64,000 bases of DNA from Nemertoderma westbladi. Taxonomy: Eukaryota > Xenacoelomorpha > Nemertodermatida > Nemertodermatidae. Numbering within the stretch: the stretch's first letter is position 1; every line of letters starts with the position of its first letter. Under the pieces are notes generated by a model, which had not been told where the DNA came from, made no database searches, and saw only the letters and a program-made list of their open reading frames with translations. This document shows, piece by piece, positions 43,141 to 55,077 of this stretch. The position numbers and the translations under genes are program-made. The DNA lies in contig JAUCBJ010002178.1 of the NCBI GenBank assembly GCA_032718475.1, positions 1 to 64,000 on the forward strand, in the 5' to 3' direction.

Positions 43141-44545
43141 TCATCCCGCTTGGCTTTCTAACCTCTTCTAAATTAACAGGTCCAACACCATCAGTTACAT
43201 TATTTATTCTTTCCCAATCCGACGTTTCTGTTTTAAATGGCGCTCTACTTAGCGCATCAACATTACCATGGAGTTCACTTTTGCGATACTCTAACAATCG
43301 TATCGCATATCGATGCAGATGTCCTTGAAACTAATTCTGACAAACCTTTCTTACAACCAAAAATAGATACTAATGGCTTGTGATCAGTGATCAGAACAAA
43401 TTTACGACCCCATAAATAGGATTGAAATTTCCCAATTCCAAACATAATTGCCAGTGCTTCACAGTCGATATTTAAATAATTCTTTTCAGCTTGTATTTGG
43501 GTTCGGGAAGCAAATGCCGCTGGATATTCCTTCCCATTAACCCGATGTGATAAAACGGCACCCAAACCTTTTTGAGATGCATCACATGACAACATCAATG
43601 GCTTATCTGGATCATAGTGGGTTAATGTAGGAGCTGACAACAATACGTCCTTTATTTCCTGAAATGACTCCTCCTGTTCTCTATCCCATTCCCACTTTGG
43701 CCCTTTTTTAAGCAAACTATAAAGAGGCTGAGCAATTGCAGACAAATTCCTAACAAATCCAGAATAAAATTTAACCATGCCTAGAAAACTCTGCAAACCA
43801 GAAACATTTGTTGGTGCCGGCATATCCGCAATAGCACGTACTCTTTCACTGTCAGTTGACCTCCTTTTATCTGAAATAATAAAACCTAAGTATTTCACTG
43901 TGTTCGTAGCAAATTAGCACTTGTCCTCTCGAAGTCTAATGCCAGCTGATTGAAGATGATCGAATTAAATTTAAATGATCATCCAAATTTTCTGATGTTA
44001 ATAACATGTCATCCAATAATACAAACACATTGGCAATATCCTTCAAAATTTGTTTCATTTCCCATTGTACAATACCTGGAGCTGAAGAAGTTCCATACGG
44101 AAATATCTGATACTGTATTAGACCTCTGATGGTATTAACTGTCAACATAACTTTTGAGTCATCTTCTAATTCGAATTGCTCATAACATGTTCTCATGTCC
44201 AACTTCGTAAAAAATTTCTTGTTAGACAGTTTAGCAAAAATGTCCTCTATCAAAGGCAAAGGATATGCTTCAGTGTCTATTTGTTTTGCCACTGTACCAG
44301 TATAATCTGCATACAATCTCACACCACTATCAGGTTTTGCCACAGTGACCATTGGCGAAGCCCCCTCAGACGAAGCGACAGGTTTTAATGTTCCACGATT
44401 CATCATTTCATCCAAGCATTCTCTGACTTTACTCTGCCAACACAAAGGGTACATGTCTAAGTTTCCTATATATTGGGAAAGCTCCAGGTTTGATCTGAAT
44501 ATGCGCTTTAAAGCCTTCAACTTTTCGTAATTCCCTTGAAAATAA
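43141..44545 (-). pseudogene. Gypsy reverse transcriptase-RNase H
   Basis: The RT part (44545-43936) reads YFQGNYEKLKALKRIF, YPLCWQSKVRECLDEMM, GVRLYADY, KKFFTKLDMRTCYEQFEL (motif A Asp), IFPYGTSSAPGIVQ and FVLLDDMLL (motif C LLDD in place of YVDD). A frameshift near 43915 leads to the connection and RNase H: MKYLGFIISDKRR, LQSFLGMVKFYSGFVRNLSA, LMLSCDASQKGLGAVL, NYLNIDCEALAIMFGIGKF and FVLITDHKPLVSIFG. Downstream is GNVDALSRAP. Confidence 0.85.
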
Positions 44546-44553
44546 CTCACCAT

Positions 44554-45663
44554 GGTAATGTGAAAAATATCGAGACTTGAAAAATATCGAGAGTAAAAAT
44601 AACGAGAGTAAAAATATCGAGAGTAAAAATAACGAGTGTTGAAAATTAACGTGATTAAAAAATATCGAAAGTAAAAATAACACGAGATGAAAAATATCGA
44701 AAATAACGAGTGTTGAAAAATATCGAGTGTTGAAAAATATCGAGTGTTGAAAAATATCGAGTGTTGAAAAATATCGAGTGTTGAAAAATATCGAGAGTAA
44801 AAATATTGCATTTTACTTGAGCATTTTATTTAGAATTATGGAACAATATTGCAGTGCATGGGTTACAACAGTGCAAGTGAATGGCATTATGTAATACACG
44901 TTGGGTACCCATTTACCAGATTTATTATACTAGCTAGCTAGTTTTTGCTATTTTTTTAATAAATATTATAAAAGAAGTGCTAGCTATAAATTTTGATAAA
45001 TATTATAAATATTGTTAAATTTTATATTTGAACACGTACTGTATAAGCTACCAAATGTTGATAAATATTGTTGTTCTAGAACATTTTTAGTAAAAAAAAT
45101 TATCTTACAACCCTTATTTAAAAAAATTGTTACTATCGATATTTTTACTCTCGATATTTTTCAACACTCTATATTTTTCAACACTCGATATTTTTACTCT
45201 CGATATTTTTCAACACTCGATATTTTTCAACACTCGATATTTTTCAACACTCGATATTTTTCAACACTCAATATTTTTACTCTCGATATTTTTCAACACT
45301 CGATATTTTTACTCTCGATATTTTTCAACATTCGATATTTTTACTCTCGATATTTTTCAACACTCGATATTTTTACTCTCGATATTTTTCAACACTCGAT
45401 ATTTTTACTCTCGATATTTTTCAACACTCGATATTTGTACTCTCGATATTTTTCAACACTCGATATTTTTACTCTCGATATTTTTACTCTTGATATTTTT
45501 CAACACTCGGTATTTTTGCTCTCGATGTTTTTACCCTCGATATTTTTACTCTCGATATTTTTTGAACTCTCGATATTATCGTTATTTTTCATCACTCGAT
45601 GTTTTTACTCGCGTTATTTTTACTCTCGATATTTTTCATGTCTCGATATTTTTCAATATAACC
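44554..45663. mobile_element. Foldback element made of 16-17-bp satellite units
   Basis: An 8-bp target duplication CTCACCAT is at 44546-44553 and 45664-45671. Ends are inverted: GGTAATGTGAAAAATATCG at the left and the complement of GGTTATATTGAAAAATATCG at the right. Both arms are tandem arrays of AAAAATATCGAGAGT and TGAAAAATATCGAGTGT units (left about 44562-44805, right about 45137-45655), in opposite orientation, around a 330-bp centre. No transposase. The 8-bp duplication is hAT-like in length. Removing it restores the gypsy frame (EYMV|SYFQG). Confidence 0.85.
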
Positions 45664-45671
45664 CTCACCAT

Positions 45672-45822
45672 ATACTCTTGGATCAACAGTTGGATATTAT
45701 TAGCAGGGCTAGGGTGAAGCGTATTGTCAATTTGAACGACGTGCATTGTTTCAGGATTTAAACTAATGAGTCCAAATTCAATACATTGTTGCAAACAAAG
45801 TAATGGCGGACCTTCACCATCT
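45672..45822 (-). pseudogene. Gypsy polyprotein, protease-RT spacer
   Basis: The minus strand reads DGEGPPLLCLQQCIEFGLIS, TMHVVQIDN and NNIQLLIQEYMV in one frame. It is bounded on both sides by insertions and in frame across both once they and one target copy are removed. Confidence 0.75.
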
Positions 45823-45826
45823 TTAA

Positions 45827-47243
45827 CCCTATTACCACTGGGGTGTGTTGACCATTAGCACCACTGGGGGGGGGGGCCGATTCGGCCCACCCTCTATATT
45901 TTGGTAGTCGTCCAATGAAATCCTACAAAATTTGGGCTGTTGGTGAAACAACTATAGATGAACACTACCAAATCTTAAAAAATTAAAATTTCATAAGCAG
46001 GGACTCATAATTTTGATGAAAAATAAAAGTAGTCCCAGGACAAAATTACAAAATTTTTCGTTTTCTAAAAACTAATAGTGCGGCAGTGTTGGCTAGATTT
46101 AGTAGGTTTTTCAAGACGCTGAAACGAATGTGATTATATTCCACTTCCAAAAATTGATGTGGATGCTATTTTTCGTGCACCTAAGAAGTGGGCGTGGCAC
46201 TTCAAATTTTGAAAAATTAGATATTCAGAAAATGCCCCTAATTTTTTTATTTCAACGCATCTTTATGGGTTTTCTGGGCCGCTGAATCGATTGAAAGTAA
46301 TATAGAAGCCTGAAGACTGAGTGGTTCGCCATTTTTGGTGCACCAAAATGAGGGCGTGGCACTTCAAATTTTGAAAAATACGAGATTTGGAAAATAAACC
46401 AAAATTGAAATTTTAACGAATTTATATAGGTTTTCCAGACCGCTGAATCGATTGAAAGTAATATAGAAGCCTGAAGACTTAGAAGTTAGCCATTTTTTGA
46501 AATCAAAACTTTAGTGTTTTTTCCGAATAAAGTAATTTTGAAAATTTGAAGTGCCACGCCCTAATTTTGGTGCACCGAAAATTACGTACACAAAGGATTT
46601 GAGGCTTCTATATTACTTTCAATCGATTCAGCGCTCCAGAAAACCTATAAAATTAATTTGAAATCTAAACTTTAGTGAATTTTCCGAATCTCGTATTTTT
46701 CAAAATTTGAAGTGCCACGCCCTAATTTTGGTGCACCAAAAATGGCGAACCACTAAGTCTTCAGGCTTCTATATTACTTTCAATCGATTCAGCGCTCCAG
46801 AAAACCTATAAAAATGCTTTGCAAATCAAAACTTTAGTGTATTTTCCGAATCTCGTATTTTTCAAAATTTGAAGTGCCACGCCTTAATTTTGGTGCACCA
46901 AAAATGGCGAACCACTACACTTACATACTTGTATAGAGCATTAGAGTGATCCAAACCAATAAAAATAAATAAAAATAGCCCAAACATAAATAATTACTAA
47001 ATCACGAATGACTTTGTAAAATTCGAAAATTTCAAAAAATTTGGTGCTGGAGACCAAATTTTGAGGTGACACCCACATCGAAAAGTAGAAATCCAATTGC
47101 AACGGCGTTTTTTGCAAAAGATGCGGCATTAAATTTGGCTAATTCTCACAAAAAATTGGGCCGGTACGTAATGTGGTTGCATAGTTACAGCAACTAAAAA
47201 CTAGGAAGGGGCCGATTCGGCCCCCCCCCCAGTGGTAATAGGG
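45827..47243. mobile_element. piggyBac-like MITE inserted at TTAA
   Basis: TTAA stands at 45823-45826 and 47244-47247. The ends are inverted repeats starting CCCTATTACCACTGGGG, running into G11 and GGCCGATTCGGCCC. The left end carries an extra 26-bp duplication. The interior is built from inverted and direct copies of a unit with GTGGCACTTCAAATTTTGAA, GGTGCACCAAAA and GAAAGTAATATAGAAGCCTG (46190-46910). No transposase. A 5' CCC and a TTAA target are piggyBac hallmarks. Confidence 0.85.
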
Positions 47244-47247
47244 TTAA

Positions 47248-47562
47248 CAATTGTAAATTTCCGAAAAATTGGTTTCATTCCTGGCAACCCTACCGCCAAT
47301 GTAGTCTCACCAATGGGCATTACCTTAGATTGACCAAAAACTGACAACATAGGTAGGTGCTCTGGAGATTTCATAACTGACACCTTTCAAAAAAGAAATT
47401 GGTATAATATTCCTAGAAGCTCCAGAATCTAACAGGATTTCTCTAGGTACTCCCTCGATAACTAGGGATACAAATGCCTGTGACTTTCCTTTAACTTAAA
47501 ACGTATATGAACAATCATATTCAACTTGATCATCATTTTCTGTGAGTCAAGTATCTTATTAG
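47248..47562 (-). pseudogene. Gypsy protease
   Basis: The minus strand reads FVSLVIEGVPREILLDSGAS (retropepsin active site DSGAS), RNIIPISFLKG and, after a frameshift, LPMLSVFGQSKVMPIGETTL and KPIFRKFTIV. The last residues are cut by the MITE at TTAA. Upstream is a stop at the TF*VKGK position. Confidence 0.8.
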
Positions 47563-49135
47563 TTGAAGAGTGGTTAAATGCACCGGAACTAGTGGTAGGC
47601 CTCCCCATACCAGTAGACCTATCCATACCAGCGGTTCTACCCAAGATGTCCTGCGTATGCGAATGGATGACGGTATAATAAACTGGAGATCTAGCGTTTC
47701 AGTTAGCGACGCGAAATACGAATGCACGGAAGGTTCACTTCAACAGCTTAAGTCAAAGAATGTGGGACCTAAACGAGCCCCACGGCTGCAGCAGAAGTCA
47801 AATAAATCCCAACCTGGATCGCTCAGTCACCCCGGATCCCATATCCCAGAAAACGACCAGTAGGAGGCACCTCTACTCGTTCACCGCAATCAAATATTAA
47901 ATGTTTCTTTGCAAATGCGCATTCAATACGCAGTCTACACAAATATGGCGACCTACAATCGCGAATTGGTTCATTTAATTATGATATTGTTGGTCTATGC
48001 GAGACTCACCTCACACCTGACGACGAGGACTCTCTACTCTTGGGCGAGTTTAAAGATGATTATAAACTTTATCGAAAGGATCGACCACCCAATACGTGTG
48101 GCGGGGGTGTTGCGATCATTTGTAAAAATAATCTGCAACCAACCCTGGTAGCTATCCCTCAACGTTACAATAGCATAGAGTGTGTATCCGTTGACATAAA
48201 TACTGTAGAAAAATGTCGTATTGTCTGCATTTATCGTCCGCCAGACTCATGTTACATAACTACTATGAAATGCATCAGTACTTGAATCTAGTTAACAGTC
48301 TTATGATTGAAATTAGCGAGGTACCCCAACCAGTTTTCATTACGGGTGACTTCAATTTTGGTGCTATTAATTGGTCAGATCTAAACAAAAGGCCAAACTC
48401 ACAATGTGATAAATTTATTAATGCAGTTTCAGCATCAAACTTATGCCAATTAATTGACTTTATAACCCGTGATGATGCAATACTAGACTTGTTGTTGTGT
48501 AATGATCCATTTCTAATTGGGGATGTTTAATGTGAAACTCCAATTGGAAATAGCGCCGTAAACTCGACTATTCAAAAACCGAGCGACCATCAAGGGTTTT
48601 CTTTTAGTATTAATAATTGTCTTTTTAATAATTCTGAGACCCATGGACCACCACCGCTTAGATATAATTTTGTTAAAATGGATCAGGTAGGTATCAAAGC
48701 CGTTTAGTTTGAATAACATTAACTGGGAACATGAATTTTCCAATTGTGATAACAACATAAATTCGATGTGTGATATATTCTATGGAACATTAAACAATCT
48801 CTTTGAGAAGTTTGTACCTAAATATATACCAAATAAAAATAAAAACCGCCCACCCTTGCATATCCGAAAATTGCAGGCTTCTAAGCGGTTGTTGTGGCGT
48901 AAAAAGAATAATTCCGTAACAGATTTGCGTGCTTATAGACGTGTTTGTTTTATTTGTGAAAAAGCCATTCGCGATTTTCATATGCAAAAAGAAATTAAAG
49001 TCCTTACTGCAGTGCTGGATTAAGCCTCTGGTGGCCCTAAGGCACATTTTAGTAATTTCCAAAAATGGTTGTTTATCATTGTTATGTGTGCTGCACTAGC
49101 CGAGGTGTCTCCTCAATAAAAATATCTTATCTTAT
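47563..49135 (+). pseudogene. CR1-like LINE fragment: endonuclease, RT deleted
   Basis: Inserted antisense in the gypsy element. The plus strand has an N-terminal part (about 47570-47860) rich in Ser/Gln/Arg. Then comes an APE endonuclease in several frames: FNYDIVGLCETHLTPDDE, CGGGVAIICKNN, RIVCIYRPP, FITGDFNFGAINW and KPSDHQGFSF. Next is the start of the linker (WRKKNNSVTDLRAYRRVCFI). At 49018 it jumps to a short 3' untranslated region and the tail TATCTTATCTTATC. The RT is deleted. Confidence 0.75.
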
Positions 49136-49139
49136 CTAA

Positions 49140-49530
49140 GTGAGTTCCGGTAGGCCCATTCCTCTTAGGACAACACTTGTAAAAATGATTTCTCCCATAA
49201 CACTTCCGGCAAAACCTCCCAAAAGCTGGGCACGTTTCCCATTTCCATTCATGATTCCCATCACAAAATTTACATTTACTCATAGGTACCTGTACTGGCA
49301 TGGGAAATTTTTGGCTTACAGGTCCACTAATAGACCCAGATGCAATCCTATTACTAGTACCGACAGGAGCCTGAACACTAGGTGCATATGTACCTAGTGT
49401 ATGTGGACCTAGATGAACCTGAACCTATAGATGGACCCGAACCGGTAGACCTATTTATATAAACCTCAGCAGAATTTTCGATCGCCCTCATTTCAGATGA
49501 CTGTTGTTCCACAATTTCCATACTTCTAGC
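49140..49530 (-). pseudogene. Gypsy gag, zinc-knuckle end
   Basis: The minus strand reads CKFCDGNHEWKWETC and CRKCYGRNHFYKC, two CX2CX4HX4C-type knuckles, followed by PKRNGPTGTHL. Upstream is a Ser/Gly-rich stretch (STGSGPSIGSGSS) with a frameshift. The N-terminal gag is missing. Confidence 0.75.
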
Positions 49531-49535
49531 TAATA

Positions 49536-50247
49536 CTCTTACAAGACAAGGCAAAAAGTAACCCGTTTTTTGTCTTGTTTTCTATTTGTTGCGTTACGCT
49601 CGCCACATAATAACGCTCGACAAAAAAGCCAACTTTTTTGCCCCCACTTAAATTGTTATAATGTGATAATTATGAACAATGGCGAATCTAATTTTATTTA
49701 TTTGAGGGGAATTATTTGTAGTTATGCACTCAAACTTTCTAGAACAACTTAGTAATGACGCGGTTACATACTGGATACTGGAAATAGATAGTAAAATGTA
49801 TGGCATAGGGACATACTGAGAAATAATGTTGCACTGCGATATAAAAATTGTCAAAAAAGTTGGAAAATATGTCGCCCTGGCGATTCGCCCGGACGAAATT
49901 AATTAAACACAAATAAATACAATACAAAGCTAAAATAATGTTGGGATATCTTTAACAATTAACTTGACTACGTGTCTCATGTCCTAGAGCGTCCTCTACC
50001 GAGCATCACCATACTGTCTCATAATAACTTCGCAGCGGTTTTGTGTCGACGGTCCAAAAGTGGCCATAGTGCATTTTTTCTGACCTTCGTCCTGGAACCC
50101 CACGCAACCAGGTACTGTACACCGGCTTTCATTGCAGTAAAGAAAAGTGTAGGCGCCGTATAACTGCGGTATAATCAGTTTTCAGATCTAGCTCTACTAA
50201 TTTATTACGCGCCTATATTAATTAAATCAAACATGGCAAAGATAGGT
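49536..50247. other. Intergenic DNA, no gene seen
   Basis: Contains a near-duplicate phrase (GGCAAAAAGTAACCCGTTTTT / CAAAAAAGCCAACTTTTTTGC) at 49553-49640. Nothing else recognised. Confidence 0.4.
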
Positions 50248-50256
50248 GGAATATTC

Positions 50257-51275
50257 GGGTATAACTTTTCGCCGTATCCGTATCCGTATCCGTATGTACT
50301 GTACATACGCGTATGTGCGTATGTAATGGATTCCTATGGAGAATAATCCGTATGTGATTTTAAAGATTAGGCATTGCTTACCAGTAAAAAGTGCACAACA
50401 CACATGCAGACTGAAGACAGTTAGGCCTACTTAAAATCGATATGATTTAAAGAGTGCGCCTGCCGCTACCTAATGGCAAATAAACATTGTAGGTCTAGGA
50501 TGAGTGACCGATGATGTCCTACAGCCCCGGGATGCGCCACAGCGCTTGTTTTATTATACTAACTGACACTGGACGCCCGGTTGGACTTAGATTAATTACT
50601 GGCACCCGGTTGCACTCGCTGACACGTGGTTTGACTTTTGACTAACTGGCACTAGGTTGGTTGGTCTTGTTGGCATTTGGCTGCATAGGACCTGCTATGG
50701 TTAACTAAATACTGGCCCCGAAACAGCGAAAGTAAAGGTATTATATGTTAATAAATTCACAAAGAAGGACAAACTGGCACGACGGTTTTCAATATCTGTG
50801 CGAATGTTTATTCCCTTAGCATTCTCATTGCTGCTTCTATCAGTCTATACTATGTTAGTACCATATACTGTAGCAACCAACAACATTCTATAGCCAGGTT
50901 GGTGGAAAAACAGTTCAAAAATAAATCAAGGGGTGGTTAGTTTTCCAAGCGGCGTCAAGTAGAGTTAACTGGTTAATATGTGCTGCTACTGCACTGCTGG
51001 CGCATCCCGGGCTGGCGGACACCGGCTGTGACTCATCCTGGACCTGTGCATTGTTTATTTGACATAAGGTAACGGCGGCAGCCACACTCTTTAAATCACT
51101 TAGCTTTAAGTAGGCCAGCCTGTCTTGTCTGACATCTGCATGTGTGCTGTGCACTTCTTACTGGTCCGCAATGCCTAATGTCTAAAATCACATACGGATT
51201 ATTCTCCATAGGAATCCATTACATACGCACATACGCAAATGCACACGGATACGGATACGGCGAAAAGTTATACCC
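50257..51275. mobile_element. 1.0-kb element with ~280-bp terminal inverted repeats and a 9-bp flank
   Basis: GGAATATTC stands as a direct repeat at 50248-50256 and 51276-51284. The TIRs start GGGTATAACTTTTCGCCGTA and stay alignable to about 50540 and 51000 with small indels (shared: TAATCCGTATGTGATTTTA, GCATGTGTG.TGTGCACTT, GGCGCATCCCGGG.CTG). The terminal part includes (CGTATC)n. No transposase. TIR length and 9-bp duplication suggest a Mutator-like non-autonomous element. Confidence 0.85.
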
Positions 51276-51294
51276 GGAATATTCTGACATTCAA

Positions 51295-52290
51295 TTAACC
51301 CTATTAAACCCCGGGGGGGGGGGGGGGGGGGGCAATATGACCCCCCCCCCCCCCTGTGGTTTTTTTATTATAATTTTGAAACAAACGCAGCTGGGAATCT
51401 ACAATTTTATGACTTTTACTAAAAATCTATTGTCTTCATAGTAGTGAAAACCGTTTTCAAAAATATTGGGTATTTTTCGAGTTATAGCACCATTTTGTTA
51501 CACTACTTTTGGCACTTTTTTTGAGACGTTTTTTGAAAATTACATTTCATTAAATATGAATTGTAACATCTCTATATTTGATTTACACCGGTTTTTGGTG
51601 TTAGCAATTGGATGGAATTCATATAAATTGATTTAGAAATTTCAAACTTGTTTTTTTCGGCGGGTGCCAAATTTTGGTGCCAGAACCAAATTTTGAAATA
51701 TGTCAATTTTGAAAATTGATTGTTTGAAACTTGTTTTTTTACGCAATTGGGGTTTTTTGGGGTTATGGATTCGATGAAATATATACGAGTTGCACCAAGC
51801 GTATAAAACTTTTAGAGGTTTATGGCTGTTCTGAATTCAATGGAATATATAATTATATAGAATGGAATACAATGGAATATATAATTATATAGATAATACA
51901 TCTCAATATTATTTATTATTCGTAAGTATTTTTCGGAAGTGGATGCAAAATGTGATCCTAGCACCAAATTTTGAAAATTATCAAATATATCAATTGATTG
52001 TGTCACCTTATTTGCCAGCACCAAAATTTGGAAAATAAGCAAATTGATCAGCAGATAGTTACACCTTGTTTCTTGCGTTATACGGGTTTATGAGGGTCCT
52101 GAAACCGATGGAATCAATAATAACAGCACTGGACATCGCAAACTTGTACTTTTTGGTGATGGGTACGAAATTTGGTGCTAGCACCAAAATTTGCCAAATT
52201 ACGCCGAAAAATACAAGTATCAATGATCTGGCATATTAGAAATGTATTCCATTAGAATCAGCGCCCTAGAAAACCTATAAATGTGAATTT
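51295..52290. mobile_element. Second piggyBac-like MITE, left end plus decayed interior
   Basis: TTAACCCTATTAAACCCC at 51295-51312 leads to 20 G, an 8-bp spacer and 14 C (51313-51354). The interior phrases (GGTGCCAGAACCAAATTTTG, GCGCCCTAGAAAACCTATAA near 52270) match the interior style of 45827-47243. The right TTAA end is not found. Confidence 0.55.
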
Positions 52291-52751
52291 ATAGCATCGT
52301 ATAAGTGAATTAAAAAATTTGTGTTTTAACTGTCAGCATGTGTTCATGAAGTTCAGTATGAAATAAGTTAAGTTTGTATGCAATGTTAAGATGTGTATTA
52401 AGTTAATAGATTTACGTTCTTATAACTCCAGCCATCAGATGTTCTTGGGCCAAGTCTGAAACGTCTGTACTTAGTACAGAATCCTGAGAGGAATCGGATT
52501 CTCAGAAAAACAATAACTGCGCATGCGCCAATTTCCACAGGTAGGTCTCTATTGGCATACCTGGGAAGATTGCTCTGATTGGCTAAATAGGCCCAAACAA
52601 AGGAATCTCCACGTACACAAAGAATCAGCTGACAGATTTCGTCATCTTGGTTCTAATTTCTGACCGATGCGTAGTTCAACAATTTATGCCTTTTTAGAGT
52701 ATTCAGCGCATTGCGTAAAAATGACTTGTTATGTCCGGAAAAGCTTTTACA
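52291..52751. other. Intergenic DNA, no gene seen
   Basis: No recognised element. The right end is where copy B of family A is truncated. Confidence 0.4.
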
Positions 52752-54345
52752 AGCAATGAGACACCTCCAATGTTATATAGTGTCTGGTTGGAGATGTGTG
52801 CATTGAACTTGACACAATGAACCCGGCGTGGCATTCTTGTGAATGTGCCATCCAGAGATTTGGTGTCCTCAGCAAGAGCCCAACATGGACTCTCATAGAG
52901 GAGTACTGGAACTACTGCTGCTCTAAATAATCGGACCTTAAGTTTCCGATTAATTCTCGGTGACTTCCAAGTCCTGGAAGGCCTATTCAAGGCTGCCCAT
53001 GCCTTTCCCTTATGTATTCGAAGGTCCTCACCTGACTTCCGGATCCATGATCCCAGGTAACAGAAATCATCCACATGCTCAAGCATACCATATTTTGAGC
53101 TTATGCTCATCCGATCAGAGACTTGCTGAGGACTTTCAAAGTTAACTGTCAAAATTTTGGTCTTTCTGGAGTTAATAAAAAGACCAAGACAAGAAGCAGC
53201 ATGTTCTAATGAGCTGAGGAGCCGTTGGGATCCCTTTAGTGATTCTGAGAGTACTCCTAAGTCATCAGCAAAGTCTGGATCTGTTAGGTACTTGGCAGGA
53301 TTTCCTCGACTTCTGGAGCCAGTAGGTGGAGTTATCATCACCCCATCATCATTATGATGATCTAAGGACATGCGTAGAACATAGTCAACAACAATTATGA
53401 ATAAGAATGGTGCAAGTGTGTCTCCCTGGAGGACGCCCCATAACACTTCAAATGGTTCTGTGTCACCGTCAACGTAGACACAAATGTTGTCGAACCATCG
53501 TATGCATACTGATCTGATTGCTGCAATAATTTCATCAGGAATCCCATATAATGAAAGTATGCTGAACATACGTGAGCGAGAGACTGAATCAAAAGCCTTG
53601 AAGAAGTCAACAAAGATAACAGCCAGATGCCTATCTTTCTTTTTTGATAACTCTTCAATTATCCTTCTAAGTGTCAAAATGGGCTCCATGGTCCCACGAC
53701 CTTTACGGAACCCATTCTGATTTCCACGGAGCAGTCTCTCAATGGGATCCCTGATGCGATTTAATAGAATTCTATTGTATAGCTTTGCAGCAATCGAGAT
53801 CAATGAGATTCCCCGAAAAGAACCATAGAGTGTTAGGTTGCCCTTCTTGGGAACTAGCACCAACTTATTTGTTTTCATTTCTTGTGGGACTCTTGTTGTA
53901 CGGTACATGTCTACTATGATGGGATAGATGAGCATTAAACACTCAGGTATTTTAAAGACCTCAGGGGGAACACCATCTACTCCACTGGCACGATTGGTCT
54001 TAATGCTCTTTGCAGCAGCCTTCACTTCTGCAAAGGAGATATCGCCAATGGGAATATCTGGGAGTACAGACTCAGACACTTTTACTTATATAAAGTTATC
54101 AGGCAACACCCTGTCATTATTGAGGAGCTTTTCAAAGTGGGCCTTCCAACCATTGAGGCGATCGGCTGGTGATTCAGCCTTAACCTTGGTGGTTGGTTGG
54201 CATTTTCGACCAGCAAGCAAGTTGATCGATCTCCATGCCTGGGATGATTGCCTGCTGTCGTCAGCATCATTGATGGCATCAACCTGTTGGTTTATAAGCT
54301 CCTGTAAATTAACAGAGTACTGCCTGTTCAGGGACCTAGGACCTG
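52752..54345 (-). pseudogene. LINE B: RTE-like copy (family A), truncated at both ends
   Basis: The minus strand holds a 458-residue frame: FAEVKAAAKSIKTNRASGVD, TNKLVLVPKKGNLTLYGSFR, FVDFFKAFDSVSRSRMF (motif A), GVLQGDTLAPFLF, LTDPDFADDLGVLSESL (motif C) and HVDDFCYLGSWIRKSGEDLR with KAWAALN. It then runs into HISNQTLYNIGGVSL, where it ends, lacking the last ~110 codons and the 3' tail. That missing 3' end is unusual for target-primed insertions and suggests later deletion. It fills the region deleted in copy A. Confidence 0.9.
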
Positions 54346-55077
54346 GGACCAGGGACCTAGGACCATATTGGTCCAAAGTATGTCGAATTTTTTTTTATGG
54401 TCTACTATAATTATGTTGAAAGGTGTTTCCAAATCTGAAAACCGCTATTTAATAGCTCTTTTAGTTTTAAAGTTATGTAAATTTCCATTTAGGGAATCCT
54501 ATTGAAATTACTATTACTATGTATAATGAAAGGTCGATTATCTCCAAATATGTTTTTCATGAAATTGTCAACTTTAACACCCTACTACTTCTACAATTTT
54601 TGAGTAATTATTCTGAAACTTCCTGTGGGTGTCTAGATAGCCACCCTGCGTAAAAGTATCACACAACTTTTCGAAATTTTTTGTTAATAAAATTTAATAC
54701 TATTTATAAAAAACCTAAAAATTTGCGTAAATTTGCAGCGCCACCTAGCGGTGCAGAATTATTTCAACAAAATTTCGCCTGATAGATATGTTGCCCCATC
54801 TTTGATCTATCATATAAAATAAACTTTCATGTGATTAGATTCAAAACTGTAAAAGCCTTAGGGTTTTAAGCGCAACCAAGTTTTTTTTTTGTTAACTAGT
54901 ATTAACTAATATTAAATAGCGGAAATAAAATTTCTGAACTGTCATGTAGAATAGCATCTTAGGCACCTATATGCCAAAGTTTAGCCAAAACCAAACAATT
55001 TTGAAACGCTGAGAGTGATAAATCGAAGAGTTGTCCGAAAATGGTGTACCCCCCCCCCCCCCCCCCCCCCCCCCATT
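54346..55077. other. Intergenic DNA ending in a 26-C run
   Basis: GGACCTAGGACC-type short repeats at 54336-54364 stand at the LINE B edge. 26 C at 55049-55074 abut the palindrome. No gene. Confidence 0.5.

Larger units (their letters stand above)
42109..49535 (-). mobile_element. Ty3/gypsy-like retrotransposon with three later insertions
   Basis: The minus strand reads gag zinc knuckles (49.3 kb), protease (47.5 kb and 45.8 kb), RT-RNase H (44.5-43.2 kb) and integrase (42.9-42.1 kb), in the Ty3/gypsy order. Insertions: a LINE fragment (47563-49135), a TTAA-flanked MITE (45827-47243) and a foldback element (44554-45663). Several frameshifts; no LTR pair seen. The copy is dead. Confidence 0.85.

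Noticed and set aside
45012-45761. 249- and 196-residue open frames full of TLDIFQHSIFF-type repeats
   Set aside because: They are translations of the satellite arm of the foldback element, whose unit lengths happen to avoid stops. No protein is implied.
53928-54410. 160-residue plus-strand frame over LINE B
   Set aside because: Shadow of the minus-strand RT-coding sequence of family A.
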